Made by a program: the position numbers and the translations under genes
Shown: positions 45,701-55,065 of the stretch, piece by piece
Layout: each line of letters begins with the position of its first letter
Numbering within the stretch: position 1 is the stretch's first letter
The notes under the pieces: generated by a model
Databases searched by the model: none
Seen by the model: the letters and a program-made list of their open reading frames with translations, nothing else
What the model was told of the DNA's origin: nothing
Assembly (NCBI GenBank): GCA_949152475.1
Contig: OX424570.1
Span: 24,982,694-25,046,693 of the forward strand
From: Terebella lapidaria
Taxonomy: Eukaryota; Annelida; Polychaeta; Terebellida; Terebellidae
DNA: 64,000 nt
Reading direction: 5' to 3'

Positions 45701-47154
45701 GCCGAGAAGTAGTTGGCGCCTGCCAGGGCGTCATGAGTGTCCTGAATGTTGGGCAAGGGATACGAGTCCTTGCGGGTGACGTCATTCAGGAGCCGATAGT
45801 CGACACAGAAGCGTACTTGTCCGTTCTTCTTCCGCACGAGCACTACCTGTGCGCTCCAGGGCGAATCGGATGGCTCAATACACCCCAAGCGGAGCATCTT
45901 GTCGATCTCCTCGTCGATGATGCTTTGCTGCGCCTGAGGGACGCGTCGCTGTCGTTGTCGAATTGGGGCCGAGTTGCCGGTGTCGATTCTATGCTGGACG
46001 ACTTGGGTCCGTCCCAGTTGGCCGTCTGGGTGCATAAATGTGTCCTGGTATTGGTGAACCAGGTTGGCGCAACGCCGATGCTGTTCCGGCGCTAGTCCGG
46101 CGCGATCCACCATTTCTTGTAGATGTGGCGGTAGGTCGCGGTAGTGACTGGCGTCTACCGTGGCCGGGTCGGGCTCCTCTCCGGGTCGTGGCAGAGCTCC
46201 GACGACACTTTCAACAGGGCTTGCTATGGCGACAGGGTCGGAACGGGTGAGCGTAATGCCGGTATCTGCTGGATTGACTACCGACACCTTTACGCACTGC
46301 CGATTCAGGGTCGTAAGTGTTCTCCCCATGATGAGGTCGGTTTCCTCGGGAAAGGTCGTAAGTGGCTGGACTATCCTCGGGTGCTGTCGAACTCGAACTC
46401 GGGAAGTCGGGACCAGCTCCACTATTGCTTCGCTGCGTGCGGGGACGGTGACAGCTCGTCGCACGGCCATTCTGACAACATTGGCCTCAATGTCTTTATG
46501 TGCGAACAGGATTTCTTTGTGTACCTGTATCGTCCCTTCACCGTAATTCACTACAGCGTGAGCTTGCCGAAAAAAGTTCATGCCGAGAATCATGTCGTCA
46601 TGTATGTCAGCCACACAAAAGGTTACGACCATATGGTTAGTTCCGACCTGTATTGAGAGGTCGATCAGTCCATCGATCGGGCTTGACTGTCCGGTGACGT
46701 CACGAATAATAGCCGAAGTAGACCGCAAATGTCGCTGGTCAGCGGGGACGTGACGTAGCTGATCGCGTCGGAGCAGGGAGATCTGCGCTCCGGAGTCGAG
46801 TACAGCCTTTATCGTCTTGTTTCCGACGTGTACCGGCAACTTCCAGCATTTGTGATTGGTGGCGCTGGAGTTGTTGATGACAGCCGGAATTTCGGGGTCG
46901 TCTAGCGGTGGCCGGAAGAGTGTGTGCAGAGGCGGCAGTTTGGATTCCGGTCCACTCGGAAAAGCGTAGAATCCTCCGTCGTCGGAGATCCACTCGATCT
47001 CGGACATGCTGTCCGTTCCGGTGCCGTTGGCGGTCGGGGGTGACACCCCTTCAGGACGACGGTCTCCACGTGGTGGTCGCTGTGGCCGCGGTACGGACAC
47101 CCCTTCATAAAAAGAGGCCGATTTCGGGGTCGGAGCTTGACATTTGGTACACAC
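42769..47154 (-). CDS. pol ORF of the gypsy element (1461 aa)
   Basis: Domains in order: an aspartic protease with a DSGA active site near residue 115, a reverse transcriptase with the YLDD box, an RNase H beginning at DTDASG, an integrase with an HHCC zinc-binding start (HLGIQ...CARCPQC), and a DDE core with SDQGTE and NGQVERFNR-like signatures. The end is basic and Ser/Arg-rich (SSRHRHRKRSRRS) and has no chromodomain. The order is diagnostic of Ty3/gypsy. Antisense open frames across the region are shadows. Confidence 0.9.
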   Translation of the reverse strand: MCTKCQAPTPKSASFYEGVSVPRPQRPPRGDRRPEGVSPPTANGTGTDSMSEIEWISDDGGFYAFPSGPESKLPPLHTLFRPPLDDPEIPAVINNSSATNHKCWKLPVHVGNKTIKAVLDSGAQISLLRRDQLRHVPADQRHLRSTSAIIRDVTGQSSPIDGLIDLSIQVGTNHMVVTFCVADIHDDMILGMNFFRQAHAVVNYGEGTIQVHKEILFAHKDIEANVVRMAVRRAVTVPARSEAIVELVPTSRVRVRQHPRIVQPLTTFPEETDLIMGRTLTTLNRQCVKVSVVNPADTGITLTRSDPVAIASPVESVVGALPRPGEEPDPATVDASHYRDLPPHLQEMVDRAGLAPEQHRRCANLVHQYQDTFMHPDGQLGRTQVVQHRIDTGNSAPIRQRQRRVPQAQQSIIDEEIDKMLRLGCIEPSDSPWSAQVVLVRKKNGQVRFCVDYRLLNDVTRKDSYPLPNIQDTHDALAGANYFSALDLASGYWQVEVDPSDRPKTAFATRKGLYQFKVMPFGLSNAPATFERLMETILRGYLWTRCMCYLDDVIAYGRTFDQALANLEAVLDRIRSAGLKLQPKKCELFQREILYLGFIVSGQGIRVDPNKVKAIREWPTPCEITDVRAFLGFANYHRRFIKDYAEIAEPLVALTQGECHFTWGPAQRRAFQRLRDALIKAPKLAHPTQNPEDYFILDTDASGFAVGGALSQRVNGKEIPIGFASKTLSRTQRNYCTTYRELLAVVEMVQHYRHYLWGRKFLLRTDHSSLRWLKNYSDADGMLARWLAKLQQYDFRIEHRPGKLHGNADGLSRCHSCKHQDCPGRLVTPPTDPETSSGELPVRRITVVPTQTRADLLDSDSITSPVLPQLVSARQVVRVRALDATLDGQKWLSDYSTQDIVATQQADPSVGKVRQWILAGTKPDSREVARQGEEVKTLVSRWNLLALQDGVLVRHIKPDPAGRPVVQTVLPVALRTQVLHQLHDLKIVGHLGIQRTIERVRRRFYWPGLALDVARWCARCPQCVTRKGKPAPKRSPLTQLPTGAPFDRIAMDILDTHKVTGRGYRYVLVVSDYFTKYTDAFPLRRHTAKNVADTLVNRWIVYHGVPKAVHSDQGTEFESSLFRHVVRLLGAKKIRTTPYRPQSDGQVERFNRTLLNMLSAFVSDRANDWDLHLPYVLMAYRTSVHSSTGCTPHLMVYGHECNLPVDLMFPTYDPEPLPPCGPEYVEYLRQAIRTAHGFAQDHLEKAAIRQKMGYDAHAKPRPQFQPGELVRYYYLPLTQNNKFARPWTGPWRIIDRVTEVDYRIALVSNPWNTRVVHLDVLKPYEGDNQAVHIYSDPVRPTSSSSKSDPEQSPDPMGLLKEFYYPWEVTVQDRHTDSDQTAESDSPTTQNRQPRSSTSSGSSRHRHRKRSRRSSSDTPKPARKTRRQKPVVSSDPETSEATPPPARPNRPRRNARKPDRYR

Positions 47155-47300
47155 CCCTTCAAGGAGCTGAGGTGTGGGCTGGGCCGGCTGCGGGGTCGTT
47201 ATTGGTGTCGTTACCGGTACAGTAGTCGTGACAACCGCAGATGTGGAGCGGGGAACGTTGTCCTGTTGTCTGGAAGGTCCTTGCTCCTCAGCACCTTCCC

Positions 47301-49880
47301 CTACTGGTTTGACGACGGGGTCGGAGGCGTTGGTGGGGCCGGTTTAGTTTGGTTACCGGTTTGGTTAGGTACTGACAACACTTGAGCTGTCCTTCTGTCA
47401 GTACCGGGACCATTGGGCCGAAATGCTAGCGGTTTCATGCCGTTACGTACTAGCACATCCTTAAGCCGAAAGCACCGCATCCAGCGATGGCCGGGCTTCT
47501 TGCAAAAGAAGCACACCATGGGTCGTCCGGGTTGCGGGGGTCGATCACCTTTCATCGGGGCCGTTGTTCGTAGGACAGAGAAGATAGCCGTTTCCTCGCA
47601 TAATCCATTCTCGTCACTAAGGACGCACTGGAAGGCTTCAGCCACCCACTCGCGTGAGCTGGTTGGCACTGAGTGTTCGTCGCAACCTTGTAAGCCGGTA
47701 GTGTCACTGTCCGCGGGGTCGTAGTAGGCCGCAATTTGCTCTGGGGTTAGTGTTTCCCCCTGAGTGACTTGTCCCATGGCACAGGACAGTTCCTCATTGA
47801 CAGGGTCGTCTTCCGCGTATCCGCTTGCGGAAATGTCAGCACGTCGTGTGCCTCGATGTCGATCTCTGGCTGTCCTCTGTTGACGACTCTCTACCTTGAG
47901 AACGGCCGTAAGTGCCTCACTGTAACTGTTAAAAGTGAGGGCACACAGTTTATCGGCAATGGGGTCGGGTTGGCCGTTCACGAATTGTGCAATTACGGTT
48001 CGTTGCCGCGACGTTGGCGTAACGTCATCGAACACTTGCTCCGCCAGGGCCTGGAGTCGCTCCATGTAGTGTTCCGCGTCCTCTTTTCGTTCCCGCTTGA
48101 GGAACGGGAAATCGTCCCGTTTCGACTGTCGACGGGGCTCGGGTTCCCAGCCCTCTAGGAGTTGGCGACGGAACTCTCCCCAGGGAGTTGCGACCGGGAT
48201 ATTTAGAGCTAGCGCTTCAGCGCGGCCGCGTAGCGTGCTCCGGAAGGTCGTCGTCTTCTTGAGGTCGGAGTAAGTAAAGGCCGCAGTGAATTGTTCGAAA
48301 CTCCGAATGTATTGAGTGAGATTGCCCTCCTTGAAGGTCGCACGCCATTGAGCCATTTTAGCCGTAGCCAACGTTTGGGGCTCAGACGTGAGTCTCTGTG
48401 GCGTGGGCGTGTCAACACTCACCGCAACTGGTGTAGTCGCTGTAGTGGCCGTCGGAGTCGGAACAGCCGAAGTCGCCGGAGCCGTCGTATCTGGGTCGAT
48501 CGGGGTCGCGTTAGCGGGGGCGGTCGGTGCTGTCGTCGCGGAGACGGCGAGCGATGCGGCGGGTGGTGCCGTCGTGTGACTGGGGTCGTGTGGTGCTTGT
48601 GCAGCGGGGGCCGGTTGACTGTATGGAGGCGTCACCCATGGTATCCCGACTGAGGGTGGGAATACAGCCGGTGGTGGATATCGGTATACCGATCCATCTG
48701 GGCATACACCATGGTACACTAATCCGGGTTGTGCACCATGATAGCCGGTGTCAGCGATCACGCTGGGAACGCCACCATATCCAGGCGGTGGGTTCGCGTA
48801 GCCGACATGCGGTGAATAGTATCCGACAGCTACTCCATTTGGAACACCGCTTGTTGCGCCAGGGTATCCGACTGGCGGTACACCATATCCGTTGGTGTTT
48901 CCGACTGATTGTGAGATCGGAGGTCCGATCATTGGCACAACATTTTCTGCCGGAGCAGACACAACTTGATCTTGCGACGGATCGAAGCGCGGTTGTTCTC
49001 CGGTAGTCGGCGATGGTCGGTGCGTGGTCGGCGCGGGAGCGCGTGTGTCGGAAGTCGGCGTGTCGGGGTCGCAGGGTCGGCGACTTGATGTCGAGGGTGC
49101 TTGTCGGGGTCGCGCTTGTCGCATGGTGGCGCGAGATTCCGCCATTGTGTCGCTGGGTCGTTGTTGTCGTAGCGGCGTCACGATCCGGGTAGCGGTCGTC
49201 GTCAGGATGTCTTCGGATGTCGCTCCCGTCTGGCTGGGTCGTGTGTACTCTACCACCGTAGGCTCGGTCGGTATGCGTGAGTACATTTCTGGCGCGGGGC
49301 CGTGTTGTCTCGGCGTCATGGACGGCGCCAGGGGTCGATTGGCCGAATAAGCGTTCGGCGGGGTCGATTCCGGAACATTGTCAGACTGACAAACCCACTG
49401 TCGTATCCGAGAGTTACTTGGTGGGTGCGTAACCATTGACGTGTCTATGGTTACCGGCCGAACGTCCACTGCTAATTGTTCTGGGTCGATATCACAATCT
49501 ACGCTCGCTCTTTGACGTGAGCGCGTATAGTTTCTGTCGGCAAAGTCACTTTTCTGGGTCGCTCTAGCCGGCGTGGCCGAGTACGCTCTAGCGTGCGCCC
49601 GCAGAATGTCACTTACTGTATGTGACGGCGCGAGCGGGTCTTCGTCTAGGAACTCCTGCACCAGGTCGGTAGGCGGCGAAAACGATCTCAGGGACGAATG
49701 GTCGCCAATGGAGTCGAAAAGGCCGGACGGTTGTTGCTCCTGCGACAGTGGAACTGTATCGCTCATGGCAACTGAGCGAGGGCCGGAAGGTCGGAAGGCC
49801 GGATTCGGATTGATCGTCACTTCATCATCCGTAGGGTCGAGTGACTCACCGCGGGAGGCTCCCGGGGCCAATGCCATCAA
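47301..49880 (-). CDS. gag-like ORF of the gypsy element (859 aa)
   Basis: A long open frame with a disordered, Pro/Thr/Ser-rich first half. A Tyr/Gly/Pro-rich low-complexity stretch lies around plus-strand 48600-48930. A retrotransposon gag domain follows, around residues 510-680, containing FTYSDLKKTTTFRSTLRGRA and later YMERLQALAEQVF. Near the C-terminus is a single zinc knuckle, CFFCKKPGHRWMRC (C-x2-C-x4-H-x4-C). Gag forms the capsid and packages element RNA. The ORF is longer than most gypsy gag proteins because of the disordered N-terminal half. Pol follows in another frame. Confidence 0.85.
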   Translation of the reverse strand: MMALAPGASRGESLDPTDDEVTINPNPAFRPSGPRSVAMSDTVPLSQEQQPSGLFDSIGDHSSLRSFSPPTDLVQEFLDEDPLAPSHTVSDILRAHARAYSATPARATQKSDFADRNYTRSRQRASVDCDIDPEQLAVDVRPVTIDTSMVTHPPSNSRIRQWVCQSDNVPESTPPNAYSANRPLAPSMTPRQHGPAPEMYSRIPTEPTVVEYTRPSQTGATSEDILTTTATRIVTPLRQQRPSDTMAESRATMRQARPRQAPSTSSRRPCDPDTPTSDTRAPAPTTHRPSPTTGEQPRFDPSQDQVVSAPAENVVPMIGPPISQSVGNTNGYGVPPVGYPGATSGVPNGVAVGYYSPHVGYANPPPGYGGVPSVIADTGYHGAQPGLVYHGVCPDGSVYRYPPPAVFPPSVGIPWVTPPYSQPAPAAQAPHDPSHTTAPPAASLAVSATTAPTAPANATPIDPDTTAPATSAVPTPTATTATTPVAVSVDTPTPQRLTSEPQTLATAKMAQWRATFKEGNLTQYIRSFEQFTAAFTYSDLKKTTTFRSTLRGRAEALALNIPVATPWGEFRRQLLEGWEPEPRRQSKRDDFPFLKRERKEDAEHYMERLQALAEQVFDDVTPTSRQRTVIAQFVNGQPDPIADKLCALTFNSYSEALTAVLKVESRQQRTARDRHRGTRRADISASGYAEDDPVNEELSCAMGQVTQGETLTPEQIAAYYDPADSDTTGLQGCDEHSVPTSSREWVAEAFQCVLSDENGLCEETAIFSVLRTTAPMKGDRPPQPGRPMVCFFCKKPGHRWMRCFRLKDVLVRNGMKPLAFRPNGPGTDRRTAQVLSVPNQTGNQTKPAPPTPPTPSSNQ

Positions 49881-49920
49881 TGCCGGTCAGGTCTGGGTCG
49901 ATAATCCGAGACTAGCTCAG

Positions 49921-49941
49921 ATCCTGGTCGAACGGCGCCAA
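49921..49941 (-). promoter_or_regulatory. Primer-binding site of the gypsy element
   Basis: Directly next to the 5' LTR the minus strand reads TTGGCGCCGTTCGACCAGGA. It starts with TGG, complementary to a tRNA CCA end. The tRNA species was not identified. It resembles the site at 11564-11583. Confidence 0.7.
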
Positions 49942-50696
49942 TGTGAAGAATATCGTTCACGGCCGATATTAAGCCGGTTTAACTGGGTCGTCGTGTGATT
50001 CAATAAGCCGGCAGTTTCAATTCAACTGTTTATTGTGGTGATAAGAACAATGATTCAGTCACTCACAATCAGGGCCGCACTCTCACCTACGTCGGGTGAT
50101 ATCCCAGTCGAATGTATATATTCCTAGTATAGTCCTTTATATAACTTGTACATATATCCAATGGTTTCTATATCACTTGTATTCAGTTCGTATATTAATA
50201 ATCGACAGACTTCACAGGAGCTTTTTGTATAGACGTCCTGTCACTGGGATTTACACTACTCTTCTGCGCAGTAGACCGGGGCCGAGGGACCATGTGGCTG
50301 TGTAATTTCCCGCCAAGTGTAAGCGGTGTTGTGATAGGTTGAATGTGTGGTGCAATGCGCTGATGTCACCGGGAAAGTGGGTTTCCCCGGCTCGTGTCAA
50401 TACTTGTAATGCCTGTATCTGTGCACGTGATGTATGGAGTATGTGTGTCAAGTTCTATGTTTAGAAGTCAGTGCATGTGGAGGTCAAGGTCGAGTAAACG
50501 GGGCCGAGTGTACTGAGCTAGCGGGGCCGCAGGTGCGTGGTTTGACCTGTGTATGTAACCATGACTACATGGAGTTTATACCTGTGATCGTATAGTGTGT
50601 ACTTGTCCTGTATGTAAGTCATGTAGAATGAATGTTTGTTGTGGAAATGTGTAGTGCGCGGGAGGGACGGGAGTAACAGTCGCTAAAATTACTACA
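49942..50696 (-). repeat. 5' LTR of the gypsy element
   Basis: This is the upstream LTR in the element's own orientation. It matches 37256-38010 base for base by eye. Small open frames inside both LTRs are identical and are not genes. Confidence 0.92.
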
Positions 50697-51582
50697 TGAA
50701 CATATCTTGACAATGGACACCTACAGTCGCAGAAATAGTTTGATTTTTGACGGCGTCCCTGAGGCAAAAAATGAGAACCTTCGACAAATCATACCACAAC
50801 AGATAGCCAACATGGGGACCGTGGTACCTGACAATCTTATTGTTGCCTGCCATAGAATGCCGTCAGGGTCACCTCCACCAAGCCAGAAGGGTCCTCGTCC
50901 GATCATCGTCAAATTCCTTCGTTACGAAGATCGTAAAGCTGTCTGGGGCCTACGTAAAAACTCTCCGAGGATTGTCTGGATTAGAGAGCACTACCCTGCA
51001 GAAATCGATCGACGCAGGAAGGTCATGCTGCCTTATACCTAAGGGCGGCACACGATGGTGATCCTACCAATCCAGGAAAAGTCTCTGCGTTCTTGAGGGT
51101 CGATAAACTGCACATCAACAACCAGCAGTTTACGCATGACATGATGGACAAGCTACCGGGATACGTCAAAGATCGCGCTTTGCACCCGCCAACAGAGAAA
51201 AGATCGGCGGAGGTGACGGTGTTCTTCCATGAGGGTAATCCGCTCTCCAACTTCCACAATTGCTCGTTCAATATAGATGGGCAGCATTATACATGCGTGG
51301 AGCAGTTTCTAACCTACAAAAAGGCACTCCTGTTTGGAGCCGACGATGTGGAACAGGACTCACCGCTAATCATGAAACGTAAAACTGGAAGGCTTCGTAA
51401 CTACTGTGAAGAGACTTGGAAGAAGGAAGCACCGGCCATCCTTCGGGAAGCACTTCAGGCGAAATTTACCCAGAACCAGTCCCTCAAAGATGCACTCCTC
51501 TCAACAGGTGGTTCCGAACTCGGCGAGCCCTCACGATGCTCATGGAGATTCGCCAAGAACTGTGTGATGGCTAGACTCTGAC
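50697..51582 (+). pseudogene. LINE ORF1, RRM-like part and NADAR domain
   Basis: After the LTR element the ORF1 frame continues with TYSRRNSLIFDGVPE (50713-50760) and on to VKFLRYEDRKAVWGLRKN, the RRM-like core of LINE ORF1 proteins (non-LTR ORF1, transposase_22-like). A one-base shift near 51035 separates this from the downstream frame, which continues as FLRVDKLHINNQQFT, the usual ORF1 C-terminal domain. Then, at 51209-51571, comes a NADAR/YbiA-like domain: FFHEGNPLSNFHNCSFNIDG, VEQFLTYKKALLFGA, and REALQAKFTQNQSLKDALLS then TGGSEL. These match E. coli YbiA landmarks (SNF, DG, E-[HQ]-F, GR, W, A-x-x-AKF-x-Q-x-x-L, LL-x-T). YbiA-family proteins act as N-glycosidases, and NADAR proteins are linked to ADP-ribose metabolism. 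Confidence 0.75.
51209..51571 (+). other. NADAR (YbiA-like) domain in LINE ORF1
   Basis: About 120 residues in the frame of 51093-51581. The putative catalytic glutamate of the family lies in VEQF, where YbiA has SEHYF. The final W after the L-x-E motif is also kept (CSWRFA). The domain is open from end to end in this copy despite the upstream frameshift. It continues directly from the ORF1 C-terminal domain with no insertion signature, so it is best read as part of ORF1. Confidence 0.75.
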
Positions 51583-52441
51583 ATTTGACGTTACCAATAT
51601 TATCTGTTTTATTATGTACCTCATGACTACTAATTTTGTGCATCATACCACATTTTCGTATTAATATTCATACGTATGTTAGTAATGTAGAACGTTGTTC
51701 ATGTCATGACAAAATTAATAATTACATACGTACATACACTTCTGTGTGATGTTGTGATGTCCTGTCATACGTCAGATTTGCGTAGCGTATCGTTCACGTG
51801 CTGTGGCTGAGCCATATGTGCATGTACTGTCACGCTGAGTGTTTCGTCTGTCGAGTGTCCGTTGTGTCGTGTAGCTTGCTATCCGCGTCGTGTATAATCG
51901 TGCGTGTTGATATATCTTACTAAATTCATCACATCTGATTAGTAATCCATCAGCACGGTCTCCAATTTTCTAGTGTTTCCAATGCTACGTTCCCGTTTTA
52001 AAAGTATACTGAGAAATGTATTCAATTAAATTTCCCAACGTGAGATTGTTGACGTATAAGTTGCACCGTCCCGTTTCTGTTGCCTTTGGTACGTCCTGGA
52101 GGTCCTTGTGCTGTCACATGATGTGTGGCGGTCCGGATCGTAACTGTATATAGTCCCAACGGCAGTACCATGAAGGAGACTAGCTTACCAGTACTAAATC
52201 TATATATATACTATGAGGAAAAATGTTGTATTAATATTGTATTCCTACTTGACTATTTACTCGTTTCACACGTTCACAAATACTTGTCTGTCTTGTATTA
52301 GAGGTCACACCGGCAGTCCCCGTGACGGAATGCATGATGAGGTAAATTTACATTTGCAAATGTGTAAAATCTTAGTATTTGAATCAACTCGGATAATCTG
52401 TTTTCGACTCTTTATCAGTATAATCTTCAGTACAGGAAGTT

Positions 52442-53393
52442 ATGACGACTGAGGTGTTAAACTCAAGCTCCGACGATGAGTGCTCAGTCCCATCTACCCA
52501 TGTTCAGGACGATCGGATGAACATGCTCGAATTGGACGGTTTGTACTGTGATTTACATGAAATTAATGACTCTACGCCCGCTTTTGCCAAATCCAAATAT
52601 TGTGCTATTCATCTAAATATACATAGCTTACCAAGCAAATATACAGAACTATGTCAAATTCTGCAAGTTCTGACGGATAATGCCATTGATGTGCATTTCC
52701 TGCTGTTATGCGAGACATTTTTAACGAATTATAATGCGGACATGTTTGCAATAAAGGGCTTCAATTTTGTCCATACGAGCAGGTCTGTTCGCTCCAGGGG
52801 TGGTGTAGCCATATATGTGCATGAAAAATTTGACTTCAGAGAACGGTTTGATCTATGCATCAACGTGGAGGGTGAGTTTGAAAGCATTGCGATAGAAATT
52901 GAAAATAAAAGCAATGATAAAAATTTGCTTGTTGCTGAAATATATCGAGTTCCTGCCACTAGCGAGAGAACGTCAATCGAACGTTATGATCAAATGATCA
53001 GTGCAATGTCTAATACTGGCCATGAAATAATTATCGGCACTGATCAAAACTTTGATCTTTTAAAAGTCAGCAGCAACACAAATGCTTCTGATCTTTTGAA
53101 TATATTTTTTCTGTCTGGTATTTTACCAACGGTTACGCGACCAACAAGGATAACTCACACAAGTGCAACGGCAATCGACAATATATATGTTAAATGCCAT
53201 GGTTATGATAATATCGACAGCAAAATAATTTTAACCGACATATCGGATCACTATCCGATATTAGTTTGTATGAAAACTGAATGTACAAAATCGAGTAAAG
53301 AGGCCCTTACTTTTGTTCATCGGCCTATTGATTCTTTGATAATCGGTCGCCTGACTGATGCCCTGAATTCGGTGTGCTGGAATGATATATTTT
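52442..53393 (+). pseudogene. LINE ORF2, N-terminal APE-like endonuclease
   Basis: Start ATG at 52442, 860 bases after ORF1 ends. The endonuclease landmarks are in order: HLNIHSLPSKYTEL, LLLCETFL (the catalytic E), GGVAIYVHEKF, VAEIYRVP, IIIGTDQNFDLL and finally LTDISDHYPILV (the catalytic SDH). The acidic and His residues needed for target nicking appear intact. The frame is cut near 53393 by a hairpin-ended insert. The endonuclease nicks target DNA to prime reverse transcription. Confidence 0.8.
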
Positions 53394-55065
53394 AGGGATT
53401 GAGCCTGCTTTCGAGGGCATTGCAGTCCTACAAACAATCGAGGGGAAAATGACAACGTCAATAGCCCGACGGAGCGAAGCGACGGAGGGCTTTTGACATA
53501 GTCATTTTACCCGAGATTGTTTGTAGGACTGCAATGCCCGAGAACGCAGGATTAATCCCTATTATAACATAAACCACTCCTTCTTGATTTCATGCCTGAC
53601 AAAACAAAGAGAAGAAGAAAATACAACCGATTTTGGGCAGAAATACCCATAGAAGAACCAAAAAATCGTTGAATTTTCCGCTACGATCAGCATGACCGCC
53701 CCAGAGCCGGACCGCTGGCCAGAAAACGTAATAACGTAGAATTATTGATCGACCGTCAATATGCAGCTGTTCCATTTGACTCCCCCTGCCGCCTGGCAAT
53801 GCAGCATTGAGGGATCGCTTTTCATCATGTGGATATTTACAGTCGAAATTCAGCAAAAATACGAGCTGTCATGCGGTTCTGTATACACCAAGAGGAAATG
53901 GAGTGTTTGGACATGTTCAAAGTGTTTTAGTTCCACTGGAAATCGGAGGGATCATGTATATTTTGCGTGACATTTGTTGCATGCGTGTGCACACCGTTCC
54001 GCGGCATTTGGAAAGATGTCGGGTCCGCGCCAACACTGGCCGATGGCGATGGCCGGTATGATGCTCGAACTTCGAAGACGGCTAAAAAGTTTTAAAAACT
54101 GGGCTTCTACAGATGATAAACACATATGAGGTTAGTATTCTTGAGAAGACATTATGTAGATTTTATTCTTCGATTAGTGTATATGAAACAGATTATTTTG
54201 TTCGTACTGGCGCCGCAAATTATATACATTTCCGCATGCATGTCGAATCGTACACCTACGTCGCCATGATATTTATGGATCGATTTTCTCTTTCTAGGTC
54301 AGCGCGCGGATCTCCAGGCGGATCTGCTTGCAATATGGACCCGAGCTACGACTTCCTCGTCGTCTTGGGAGTCCCAACAATTGTTGTTGTAGACATCTAC
54401 GGCACATCCAAGTAATCCTGTTTCAGGAAGTCCAGTTATAAATCTTCATCCGCAATTCAGACATTTCAGGACAAGATCATCAGCGCTGGCAGCATGACAA
54501 GTGATCAGCCTGCTTGCTCCATACCTTGACTTGGCCCGTTGACAAACGGCACGGGAATCACCAATATTTTGTGACAGTGTACAGTACGGACTCCTTGCAA
54601 ATATATAACACAGGGTTAAAAACACATGTCTAGCCAAAATCTCAGGATGGAAAAGTACATAGTGACTGTTGTATCATGTGTGTCACAGTGATTTTGCTTA
54701 CTTGTTCACTGCAAAACTGTATAAAACCCTTAATTTTTTAAAATAAATTATATTTTTATTGATTCTCAATCATTCTGCCCAGTCTATACTATATAGATCT
54801 ACTTACATTGAAAAAATATTTGAAATATTCTGTTTTCAGTATGGTTTACAAAATATTCTGGATTTAGGAGGGAGGTAAACGGAACGGCGTAAACAAATCC
54901 AGGAGGGCTTTCGATGGGATCGAAAAGCCCTAGGGCTTTCGATCAAATCGAATGCCCGGTTGAATGTATATCAATGCTAGAATGCTTACAAGGCATTGGG
55001 TGTCTGACAAAGTCTATCCTCATCAAACTACTGTGTATAAGCAGAGATTGACCATGTATGTTATA
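53394..55065. mobile_element. Hairpin-ended insert within LINE ORF2
   Basis: Foreign sequence separates the endonuclease from the RT linker. The left end is a large hairpin: 53394-53440 (AGGGATTGAGCCTGCTTTCG onward) is the inverted complement of 53513-53560, around a GCCCGACGGAGCGAAGCGAC core. The right side has two smaller hairpins, around AGGGCTTTCGATGGGATCGA near 54905-54950. No transposase was recognised; open frames at 53590-53856 and 54113-54415 have no family match. The right boundary is approximate. Confidence 0.5.

Larger units (their letters stand above)
37256..50696 (-). mobile_element. Ty3/gypsy LTR retrotransposon, 13.4 kb, looks whole
   Basis: Two 755-base direct LTRs (37256-38010 and 49942-50696) look identical throughout and have TG...CA ends on the minus strand. 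The four bases TGAA flank the element on both sides (37252-37255 and 50697-50700), a target-site duplication inside LINE ORF1. On the minus strand the order is 5' LTR, primer-binding site, gag-like ORF, pol (protease, reverse transcriptase, RNase H, integrase), a spacer of about 1.45 kb, a third large ORF, polypurine tract and 3' LTR. This protease-RT-RNase H-integrase order is that of Ty3/gypsy (Metaviridae). All three ORFs are long and open and the LTRs do not differ, so the insertion is young. It is more GC-rich than its surroundings. Confidence 0.92.

Noticed and set aside
42788-49998. Many plus-strand open frames of 80-170 codons opposite gag and pol, such as 46144-46656 and 48527-49006
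   Set aside because: They are antisense shadows of long GC-rich ORFs and show no domain or independent signal.
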